A stretch of DNA of 5,867 bases, from assembly GCA_034666665.1 (NCBI GenBank), contig JAXDLK010000035.1, positions 1 through 5,867 on the forward strand, in the 5' to 3' direction. The stretch comes from JAXDLK01 sp034666665. Its GTDB lineage: Bacteria; Desulfobacterota; Binatia; JACPRU01. Below the pieces are notes generated by a model that saw only the letters and a program-made list of their open reading frames with translations, had not been told where the DNA came from and did not search any database. Shown here one piece after another: positions 1 through 4,995 of this stretch (its first letter is position 1; every line of letters starts with the position of its first letter). Position numbers and translations under genes: made by a program.

Positions 1-334
1 GCGCGTACCAGCCGGCGCCGAGGCCGACGACGACGCGCCCGCCAGTGATCTGATCGAGCGTCGCCGCCATCTTGGCGTACAGGGCGGGATTGCGGAATCC
101 CGGAGGTGAAACCAGCAACCCGAGCTCCGCGCGTGAGGTGATCGCTCCGATGGCCGACAACGTCGTCCACGCCTCGAGGATCGGCAGCGTGGGCAGCGGA
201 ATCCCGTAGAGGTGGTCGTTCAGCCAGAGCGAATCGAAGCCGAGGCGGTCCAGCTCCGCCGCCGCCCGGCGGGTGTCTTCCCAGGTGCGCTTGATCTGGG
301 GAAGCGTCGCTCCGAAACGAACCGAGTCCGTCAT
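1..334 (-). CDS. LLM-class (probably F420-dependent) oxidoreductase, 5' part only
   Basis: Partial gene: the ATG is at 334-332 and the frame is open to the left edge, giving 111 residues of a protein that usually has about 280-340. I translated it directly: it begins MTDSVRFGATLPQ and continues with ELDRLGFDSLWLNDH, then TLDQITGGRVVVGLGAGWYA near the window edge. The first beta strand, the 'GFDSLW.NDH' segment and the 'LD..TGGR...GLGAGW' block are hallmarks of bacterial luciferase-like monooxygenases, and the GLGAGW form is common in F420-dependent members. Such enzymes use reduced F420 or FMN in cytosolic redox reactions; the substrate cannot be read here. The start overlaps the stop of the upstream membrane-protein gene as ATGA and has a GGAGGA site 5 nt upstream, so coupled translation is likely. 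The family is fairly sure; the choice of F420 over FMN is inference. Confidence 0.88.
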   Translation of the reverse strand, partial: MTDSVRFGATLPQIKRTWEDTRRAAAELDRLGFDSLWLNDHLYGIPLPTLPILEAWTTLSAIGAITSRAELGLLVSPPGFRNPALYAKMAATLDQITGGRVVVGLGAGWYA

Positions 335-681
335 GGGGATCCTCCGTCGTCGGGACGGCCGCGCTCGAAGACCGTCTTCTCGAGCAGGAAGAAGACCCCC
401 GCGACGGCGCCCACGACCAGGATCGCCGTGCGGCCGGTGATGGCGCCATAGGTCATCGAGATCGGCACGAAGAAGGCGTACACCAGAGCCCGCAGATCGA
501 GCGGCCGCGGCAACAGCAGGATCATCACGACTCCGACGGCCACCGCGCCCCCCAGGCCTACCACGCTCTCGTGCGCGAGCTCCCAGCCCATCACGCCCGC
601 TCCCCCTCCGAGCAGGGCTGCGACGATCAGGTTTCGCGAGGTCGCGATCGCCGAGGTGAGCGGCCGCTCCCCCTCGTTCAT
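331..681 (-). CDS. Hypothetical four-helix inner-membrane protein, 116 aa
   Basis: I do not recognise a family. The 116 residues show four hydrophobic stretches, at about residues 17-34, 39-57, 65-82 and 85-101. The N-terminus (MNEGERPLTS) is polar and the C-terminus (FERGRPDDGGSP) charged, so it is a small integral membrane protein with no extra domain. Arg and Lys lie in the 58-64 loop and just after helix 4. The helices are rich in Gly and Ala. The ATG at 681-679 is the first in frame and has no strong Shine-Dalgarno sequence. The gene starts 43 nt after the stop of the 57-residue membrane protein and its stop overlaps the start of the oxidoreductase gene by 4 nt (ATGA), which places it in one operon with both. 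The hydrophobic pattern makes it a convincing gene; a function cannot be named. Confidence 0.78.
   Translation of the reverse strand: MNEGERPLTSAIATSRNLIVAALLGGGAGVMGWELAHESVVGLGGAVAVGVVMILLLPRPLDLRALVYAFFVPISMTYGAITGRTAILVVGAVAGVFFLLEKTVFERGRPDDGGSP
340..345 (-). promoter_or_regulatory. Ribosome binding site of the luciferase-like gene
   Basis: The minus strand reads GGAGGA, then 5 nt, then the ATG at 334-332. The site lies inside the last codons of the upstream membrane-protein gene. It supports this ATG as the start and supports translational coupling. Confidence 0.7.
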
Positions 682-724
682 GGCGCGGTTCTGGCAGAGC
701 CCCCGCAGCCGAGCAAGCGAGGGA

Positions 725-898
725 TCAGCGAGCGTGACCGCCGAGCACCGACCAGCCGATCGTCAGCGGCACGATCATCCCGACCTCCGTGACCCAGAAG
801 CCGACCCATTCGCCGGTGGCGGCGGCGCTGCGCGCGACCAGCGCCGTCAACACCGCCAGCGCGGCCACGATCACCCACCGCGTCTGCCGGGCGCTCAG
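725..898 (-). CDS. Small two-helix membrane protein, 57 aa, probable CTG start
   Basis: This gene was found by translating the otherwise empty gap between two neighbours. From CTG at 898-896 it reads MSARQTRWVIVAALAVLTAL with a second hydrophobic stretch, WVGFWVTEVGMIVPLTIGW, and ends HAR before TGA at 727-725. Helices lie at about residues 8-22 and 31-52. No ATG, GTG or TTG lies in frame before helix 1; the first is GTG at 874-872, which would remove the polar leader and start inside helix 1. The CTG has a GGAAGG sequence 8 nt upstream and begins 4 nt after the stop of the 67-residue membrane protein, so coupled initiation at a rare codon is the best explanation. The alternative is an upstream frameshift or sequencing error. 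The coding frame is well supported by its membrane-protein pattern; the start is uncertain and the function unknown. Confidence 0.62.
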   Translation of the reverse strand: MSARQTRWVIVAALAVLTALVARSAAATGEWVGFWVTEVGMIVPLTIGWSVLGGHAR

Positions 899-902
899 GC
901 TT

Positions 903-1106
903 TCAACCTTCCGGGTGGCCCCGCCCTTCCTCGGGTCCGGCGCGCCAGAGGTAGGCGATCGCCGGCAGGAACGTGCATCCGAAGAGGGCTATGCCGGCGC
1001 CGAGGACGATCCAATCCCCTCGACCGGCGCCGATTCCTGCATAGAGGGACGCCCCACCCCATGCGAGGAAGAGCAGCGCCAGAACCGTTCCCAGGACTCG
1101 TTCCAT
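903..1106 (-). CDS. Hypothetical two-helix membrane protein, 67 aa
   Basis: No family recognised. The 67 residues begin MERVLGTVLALLFLAWGG and carry two hydrophobic helices, at about residues 3-24 and 31-54, joined by a short GAGRGD turn. A hydrophilic tail (RAGPEEGRGHPEG) follows. The hairpin-like arrangement, with a single Cys (C44) in the second helix, suggests a small inner-membrane protein, not a secreted one. The ATG lies 6 nt after the stop of the exported repeat protein and the next gene begins 4 nt after its own stop, so it sits in the middle of a compact operon. Its ribosome binding site is weak, which suits translation coupled to the gene upstream. The length and two-helix plan resemble the 57-residue neighbour, but I see no clear sequence similarity between them. 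Confidence 0.75.
   Translation of the reverse strand: MERVLGTVLALLFLAWGGASLYAGIGAGRGDWIVLGAGIALFGCTFLPAIAYLWRAGPEEGRGHPEG
907..912 (-). promoter_or_regulatory. Ribosome binding site supporting a CTG start
   Basis: The minus strand reads GGAAGG 8 nt before the CTG at 898-896. It overlaps the last codons of the upstream 67-residue gene. It is the main sequence argument for CTG over the internal GTG at 874. Confidence 0.45.
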
Positions 1107-1112
1107 CCAGAA

Positions 1113-1442
1113 TCAATGGGCGGACGGTGCTGGGCCCGTGGCGCCGGACGGTGGACTCCCGGGAGCCCCCGTCGGCGGGCTTCCGGCGGCCCCCGCGGGC
1201 GCGGACCCCGCCGCACCGGTCGGCGGGGGTCCGGCGGGCGCCGTACCGGCGGCACCGCCGCCCGAGGACTTGCAGTTCTTCACTTCGTCCTCTGAGATCA
1301 CCAGGTTCTGCGACACGTCCTCGACGGAGCGGCCCATCTGCAGCTGCTTGTTGACGAGACCGCAGTTCACCTGGGCCGCCACCGGCGCCGACAGGGTCGC
1401 CACCAGCGCGCCAGCGGAGAAGAACACGAACGTCCTCTTCAT
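1113..1442 (-). CDS. Exported two-cysteine protein with Pro/Gly/Ala repeat tail, 109 aa
   Basis: Family not recognised. Residues 1-23 form a clear Sec signal peptide: MKRT, a hydrophobic core, then APVAAQ, with cleavage likely after A23. The mature protein starts QVNCGLVNKQLQMGRSVEDV. A compact segment of about 35 residues, to roughly residue 60, holds exactly two cysteines, C27 and C57, well placed for one disulfide bond in the periplasm. Its 'GRSVEDVSQNLVISEDEVKNC' portion has the helix-turn-helix-like spacing seen in small 'hypothetical exported' proteins, but DNA binding is unlikely for an exported protein. Residues 61-109 are low complexity (Gly, Ala, Pro, Ser, Thr) and include four in-register octapeptides. 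Such a tail could act as a flexible linker in the cell envelope. The ATG has a GGAGG site 5 nt upstream. The gene starts 62 nt after the cyclase stop and leads the small-gene operon. Confidence 0.8.
   Translation of the reverse strand: MKRTFVFFSAGALVATLSAPVAAQVNCGLVNKQLQMGRSVEDVSQNLVISEDEVKNCKSSGGGAAGTAPAGPPPTGAAGSAPAGAAGSPPTGAPGSPPSGATGPAPSAH
1131..1226 (-). repeat. Four 24-bp coding repeats (octapeptide units)
   Basis: Residues 73-104 of the exported protein read in register as PPTGAAGS, APAGAAGS, PPTGAPGS and PPSGATGP. The consensus is [P/A]P[T/A/S]GAxG[S/P]. The units are contiguous, each encoded by 24 bp, and the DNA copies differ from one another, so the repeat is clearer in protein than in DNA. 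Confidence 0.7.
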
Positions 1443-1447
1443 TCACG

Positions 1448-1452
1448 CCTCC
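1448..1452 (-). promoter_or_regulatory. Ribosome binding site of the exported repeat protein
   Basis: GGAGG on the minus strand, 5 nt before the ATG at 1442-1440. It decides this start and is the strongest site in the small-gene cluster. Confidence 0.6.
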
Positions 1453-1504
1453 ATGATCGTCGCGTCGACGATTCTCACCGTGCCATGATGCGTGCCTGCG
1501 CGCG

Positions 1505-2482
1505 CTACCGGGTCGAACCCCGTGCGGCGATCGCGGTCGCGAGAACGCCGTCCGAGCCTGCCGAACCCGTGGCGGCTGCCGAGATCGGGTCGGAGTAGCG
1601 GATCGTACGGTTCTTGCCCGAACGCTTCGCGGTGTAGAGAGCGGAATCGGCACGTCCCAGAAGATCCTCCGCGGTCACGGCGGGCTCCCAGACGGCGAGG
1701 CCGGCGCTGAACGTGACGCGAACGTCCGTGCCGTTCACCGGGAACGACTGCTCGGCGAGCTTCTCCTTCAACCGCTCGATGGTCGACATCGCCTCGTCGG
1801 CCCGCACTTCGGGCTGGAGCAGGAGGAACTCCTCGCCGCCGTATCGTCCGACGCTGTCGTACAGGCGGACGTTCGTCTTGAACACCGCCGCGACGCCCTG
1901 CAGCACCCGGTCGCCGAACTGGTGGCCGTAGTGATCGTTGCAGTGCTTGAAGTCGTCGAGATCGATCATCGCGACCATCAGCGTTCCGCCATGCCGCTCG
2001 GCGCGCTCGGTCTCCTCGTCGAGCCGATGGAGCACGTACTTCTTGCTGTAGAGACCGGTGAACTCGTCGACCATCGAGAGCTGCCGGATGCGATCCTCGG
2101 CGCGCCGGATGCGCAGCATCACGGCGACACGAGCGAGCAGCAACGACATCGGAATCGGCTTGATCAGATAGTCGTACGCGCCGAGCTCGAGGCCGTGGAG
2201 ACGATCCTCGTCTTCGCTGAAGTTCGCCGTCACGAAGACCACCGGAATCGAGGACGTCTCCGCCAGCGCTTTCAGGCGGCGACAGACCTCGAACCCGTCC
2301 ATCGCCGGCATCTTGACGTCGAGGAGGATCGTCTCCGGCCGCTCCGCGACGGCCTTGGCGATCGCTTCCTCGCCTCCGCCCGCCTCGACCACGCGGTGGC
2401 CGGCATCCTCGAGCATGTCGCGAAGAAGCGAGCGATTCGCTTCGAGGTCGTCGACGACCAGGACCGTGGCCTGAGGGTCCAC
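1505..2482 (-). CDS. Response regulator with GGDEF domain (PleD/WspR-type diguanylate cyclase)
   Basis: It makes the second messenger c-di-GMP from two GTP in the cytosol, controlled by phosphorylation of a receiver domain. From the chosen GTG at 2482-2480 the protein has 325 residues. The receiver (about 3-122) has the acidic pair D11-D12, phosphoacceptor D55 in LLDVKMPAMDG, T85 and K108 in LIKPI. The GGDEF domain (about 135-297) has DEFTGLYS (139-146), the metal-binding IDLDDFK (173-179) and an intact active loop RYGGEEF, with GGEEF at 215-219. An RLYD motif (206-209) just before the loop matches the RxxD inhibitory site, so product inhibition is likely. A 28-residue Ala/Ser/Gly-rich tail ends the protein. 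The frame stays open upstream to an ATG at 2656, but that would overlap the divergent peroxiredoxin gene and add residues unlike a receiver. The GTG lacks a clear ribosome site, so the exact start is uncertain. No kinase partner is visible. Confidence 0.93.
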   Translation of the reverse strand: MDPQATVLVVDDLEANRSLLRDMLEDAGHRVVEAGGGEEAIAKAVAERPETILLDVKMPAMDGFEVCRRLKALAETSSIPVVFVTANFSEDEDRLHGLELGAYDYLIKPIPMSLLLARVAVMLRIRRAEDRIRQLSMVDEFTGLYSKKYVLHRLDEETERAERHGGTLMVAMIDLDDFKHCNDHYGHQFGDRVLQGVAAVFKTNVRLYDSVGRYGGEEFLLLQPEVRADEAMSTIERLKEKLAEQSFPVNGTDVRVTFSAGLAVWEPAVTAEDLLGRADSALYTAKRSGKNRTIRYSDPISAAATGSAGSDGVLATAIAARGSTR

Positions 2483-2610
2483 CCAGTTTCGGATTAGCAG
2501 CAGCCACGCCGCCGGCGCAAGGCGCGCGCCCGGCGCCGTCCTATTTACACGGCCCACGGCCGGGAATAGATTTCCCCGCCGAAACGTCATCCGTACGGAG
2601 GGAATCGTCC
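2483..2610. promoter_or_regulatory. Divergent intergenic promoter region
   Basis: These 128 bp separate the minus-strand cyclase from the plus-strand peroxiredoxin and must hold both promoters. An AT-richer island (CTATTTACAC, 2541-2550) stands out in otherwise GC-rich DNA and reads TGTAAATAG on the minus strand, a plausible -10 region for the cyclase. An imperfect dyad, GGGAA-5 nt-TTCCC (2562-2576), and GC palindromes (GGCGCGCGCC at 2521-2530, CGGCGCCG at 2531-2538) are visible. None matches an operator I can name. Confidence 0.4.
2597..2602 (+). promoter_or_regulatory. Ribosome binding site of the peroxiredoxin gene
   Basis: GGAGGG lies 8 nt upstream of the ATG at 2611. It is a strong consensus site and fixes the start. 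Confidence 0.75.
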
Positions 2611-3255
2611 ATGTCTGATGCGCCCGCGAGCTTACCACGGCTGAACGAGCCGGCACCCGACTTTCAGCAGAACTCGACCCACGGTCCGATCAAGCTGTCG
2701 GACTTTCGGGGCAAATGGGTCGTGCTCTTCTCTCATCCCGCGGACTTCACCCCGGTCTGCACCACGGAGCTCAGCGAGTTCGCCCGCCGCGCCCCGGAGT
2801 TCGAAAAGCACGGCGTCCAGCTGATGGGACTCAGCATCGACAGTGTGTACTCGCACATCGCCTGGATCCGGAACATGGAGCAGCATTTCAACGTCAAGGT
2901 CACGTACCCGCTGATCGCGGACCTCGACATGAAGGTCGCGCACCTCTACGGCATGATCCACCCGGGTGCGAGCTCGACGGCGACCGTTCGCTGCGTCTTC
3001 ATCATCGACGATGAGGGAATCCTTCGCGCGATGGTCTACTACCCGCTGACGAACGGCCGCAGCGTCGAGGAGATCCTGCGCATCGTCCAAGGGCTGCAGC
3101 TGAACAAGAAGCAAGGCGTGGCAACCCCCGAGGGATGGAAGCCCGGCGACAAGGTGATCATTCCTCCGCCGGCGACGCTGGCCGATGCGGAAAAGCGCGT
3201 TCTCGACAAGACGCTCCAAGTCACCGACTGGTACTTCTCGAAGAAGCAGCTCTGA
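2611..3255 (+). CDS. Peroxiredoxin, 1-Cys (Prx6-type)
   Basis: A cytosolic thiol peroxidase that reduces hydrogen peroxide and organic hydroperoxides. The 214 residues match the usual Prx6-group length. The active site reads HPADFTPVCTTE: P43, T47 and peroxidatic C50 form the PxxxTxxC motif, and R127 in TVRC is the conserved partner arginine. The long C-terminal arm (GWKPGDKVIIPPP, about 175-187, ending DWYFSKKQL) is typical of Prx6-type proteins of bacteria and archaea. The only other cysteine is C128, directly after R127 in the core. The C-terminal cysteines that many archaeal relatives carry near the WYF segment are absent, so recycling probably needs an external thiol and no intramolecular resolving Cys. 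The gene has its own ribosome site and a strong terminator, so it is probably monocistronic. It is transcribed away from the cyclase. The CnoX-type thioredoxin elsewhere in the window is a possible but unproven reductant. Confidence 0.95.
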   Translation: MSDAPASLPRLNEPAPDFQQNSTHGPIKLSDFRGKWVVLFSHPADFTPVCTTELSEFARRAPEFEKHGVQLMGLSIDSVYSHIAWIRNMEQHFNVKVTYPLIADLDMKVAHLYGMIHPGASSTATVRCVFIIDDEGILRAMVYYPLTNGRSVEEILRIVQGLQLNKKQGVATPEGWKPGDKVIIPPPATLADAEKRVLDKTLQVTDWYFSKKQL

Positions 3256-3288
3256 GGTGATCGGGCGTTCCGCCCGCACCCTGGTTCC

Positions 3289-3321
3289 GGCAGCGCCGGG
3301 GGCCCGTTCCCCGGCGCTGCC
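3289..3321 (+). terminator. Rho-independent terminator after the peroxiredoxin gene
   Basis: A perfect 13-bp inverted repeat has arms GGCAGCGCCGGGG (3289-3301) and CCCCGGCGCTGCC (3309-3321) around a 7-nt loop. It is followed by TTCGTTT, a broken T-run. It starts 33 nt after the stop codon. The stem is very stable; the imperfect T-tract is the only weak point. Confidence 0.82.
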
Positions 3322-3489
3322 TTCGTTTCGGCGCCGTCGTTTACTTTCCTCGTCGTTTCTCTTAAGTGCCACGCGGCCGCGAATCCCGCCCGGTCGCGGG
3401 TTCTCGACCTACACATCATCTGGAAGCGACCCCGTGAATCGGGGCGAGAACGGACGCTCCGCGCGCCGGCGCGGGCGAACCGAGCAGCC
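3322..3489 (+). promoter_or_regulatory. Leader/promoter region of the hydrolase gene
   Basis: This is 168 bp without a gene. It begins with the least GC-rich stretch nearby (about 3337-3367). A weak sigma70-like pair is possible there: TTTACT at 3340-3345 and TTAAGT at 3362-3367, 16 bp apart. Two small hairpins follow: GAATCCCGC/GCGGGTTC (3381-3389 and 3396-3403, one bulge) and CCCCG/CGGGG (3430-3434 and 3440-3444, 5-nt loop). No strong Shine-Dalgarno sequence precedes the ATG at 3490. Promoter assignment is tentative. Confidence 0.25.
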
Positions 3490-4977
3490 ATGGCCACAGC
3501 CGCGAAGGTGAAGGATCTGGTCGTCGTCATCCCGGGGGCTCTCGGGAGCCGCCTCTTCTGGGCCGGCCAACCTCTCTGGGGAGACGGCTCGACGAGCTTC
3601 CTGCAGTGGCTACGGCAGCGGGGCGGCGATCTCGGCCGGCTGGCCGTCGGTGGAGACGACCCGACCGTCGACGACCTCGGCGACGGCATCAGCGCCGAAG
3701 GCCTGGTCGAGTCGCCGCTCGTCGTCGGAAGGTTCCTGAAGGTCTCGGGGTATGGTCCCCTGCTCCACCACCTCGAGCGCACCCTCCGGCTCCGCCGCGG
3801 AGAGAACCTCCGCGTCTACGCGTACGACTGGCGGCGGGACCTCCGCGTGGCCGTGCGTCGCTTCACCGGGTGTGTCGAGGGCTGGCTACGCGAGTGGCGC
3901 GAGCGCTCGGGGTACGGCGATGCGAAGATCGTGCTGATCGGGCACGCGATGGGAGGCCTGATCGCGCGGTACTGGGTCGACGTCGAGGGAGGTTGGCGCT
4001 CCGTCCGCCGCATCATCGCGATCGGCACACCCTATCTCGGGTCGATCCGAGCGCTCGACGTCCTCTATTTCGGTCTCGACTTCCAGAGCTACGGGCTGCC
4101 GCTCCACGATCTCACGCCGGTCGCGCGTACGCTGACGTCTCTGTACCAGCTGTTGCCGCAATATCCGTCGATCCGCACGTTCTCGGGCCAGCTGGTGTCG
4201 CCGTTCGAGATGCGCATTCCCACCTTCGACCATCAGAAGATGGAGCGCGCGCGCCAGTTCCACCGGGATCTGGTGGACCACAATCACAGAGCGCGCGCGG
4301 AGGCCGGGTATTCCGCGATGGCTTCGACGGTCATCGCCGGCGTCGGCCAGCCGACGGTCGAGGAGGCGCGGCTGCTGCCGAACGGGATGCTATCGGTGGA
4401 TCAGGACGTCTTCGAACAGGCTACCGACGGCGACGGCTCGATCCCGAGATTCAGCGCGGAGGCGGAGACCCACGGCAGCTTTCAGAGCCACTCGATTTAC
4501 GTCCCCCAGCTGCATGGAGCGCTGGCGAGCGATCCCGCCGTTCACCTCCATCTGGGCGAGCTCTTGCGGGAGCGCACGTCGGACCCTCATCGCGACGGCG
4601 TTCCGCTTCCGCGGTTCACTCTGCGGCGGCTGACGGACGGCAGGCTGCGCGTGCATGCGGACGCCTTGTCGCTCCACGTCGCGCGTCCCTACTACCGTGC
4701 CGGCCAGGTGATCGAGCTTCGCGTCGGAGCGCGCACGGCGACCGGCGATCCCTTCGACGCGCGCGCGGTCAAGTTGCGGCTCGCCGTGGAGGCGGCAGGC
4801 TCCGCGGCGAAGCGCCGTCGTGGGTTCGCGCTCCGGCCGGCGCCGATCCGGGGACGGCCCGGATGGTTCTCAGCGAAGCTCAAGGCGCCGCCGCCGGGCA
4901 CCTATCGCGTGACCGCCGCCAGCGCCGACCGACTGCTGTCGGCGTTTCCGGTCAGCGACCTCTTCGAAGTCTACTGA
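3490..4977 (+). CDS. LCAT/PDAT-like alpha/beta hydrolase with alanine at the nucleophile position
   Basis: The N-terminal two thirds follow the lecithin:cholesterol acyltransferase-like lipase plan. VVVIPGALGS (11-20) is the first strand and oxyanion loop, and GQPLW follows. YGPLLHHLE (88-96) and YAYDWRRD (110-117) carry the family's YDWR motif. The elbow strand is IVLIGHAMGGLIARYW (147-162), then IAIGTPYLGS (176-185). A GDGSIP segment (314-319) gives candidate catalytic Asp D315, and LHGALASDP (341-349) gives candidate His H342. The expected nucleophile Ser in GHSMGG is Ala153 (codon GCG, 3946-3948). Family members hydrolyse or transfer acyl groups of lipids; without the Ser, normal catalysis is doubtful. 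Residues from about 375 to 495 look like a beta-rich, Ig-like domain (YYRAGQVIELRV; PPPGTYRVTA). There is no signal peptide or membrane helix, so the protein is probably cytosolic. The alternative GTG at residue 7 is less likely. The gene is convergent with the thioredoxin gene, with no operon partner visible. Confidence 0.85.
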   Translation: MATAAKVKDLVVVIPGALGSRLFWAGQPLWGDGSTSFLQWLRQRGGDLGRLAVGGDDPTVDDLGDGISAEGLVESPLVVGRFLKVSGYGPLLHHLERTLRLRRGENLRVYAYDWRRDLRVAVRRFTGCVEGWLREWRERSGYGDAKIVLIGHAMGGLIARYWVDVEGGWRSVRRIIAIGTPYLGSIRALDVLYFGLDFQSYGLPLHDLTPVARTLTSLYQLLPQYPSIRTFSGQLVSPFEMRIPTFDHQKMERARQFHRDLVDHNHRARAEAGYSAMASTVIAGVGQPTVEEARLLPNGMLSVDQDVFEQATDGDGSIPRFSAEAETHGSFQSHSIYVPQLHGALASDPAVHLHLGELLRERTSDPHRDGVPLPRFTLRRLTDGRLRVHADALSLHVARPYYRAGQVIELRVGARTATGDPFDARAVKLRLAVEAAGSAAKRRRGFALRPAPIRGRPGWFSAKLKAPPPGTYRVTAASADRLLSAFPVSDLFEVY

Positions 4978-4995
4978 AGCCGAAACGCTCGCTTG

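Noticed and set aside
678..878. A 66-codon ATG-started minus-strand frame over the 57-residue gene
   Set aside because: Its translation is Arg/Gly-rich without structure, while the other frame there encodes two clean hydrophobic helices. It is a shadow despite having the ATG.
895..1653. A 252-codon minus-strand frame spanning the small exported and membrane genes
   Set aside because: Arg-rich composition, crosses gene boundaries, and competes with frames showing a signal peptide and clear membrane helices.
1443..2507. A 354-codon minus-strand frame over the cyclase gene
   Set aside because: Arg/Gly-rich shadow in another frame of the clear receiver-GGDEF gene; no motif or fold signal.
2632..3372. 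Minus-strand 246-codon frame antisense to the peroxiredoxin gene
   Set aside because: Shadow of a conserved gene on the other strand; it also runs through the terminator hairpin.
3381..3444. tRNA-like elements (GAATCCCGC...GCGGGTTC and CCCCG...CGGGG)
   Set aside because: The pieces resemble T-arm sequence, but no acceptor stem, D-arm or anticodon arm can be assembled around them. Kept only as possible leader hairpins.
4978..4995. Possible shared terminator between the convergent hydrolase and thioredoxin genes
   Set aside because: The 18-bp gap shows no inverted repeat with a T-run on either strand.
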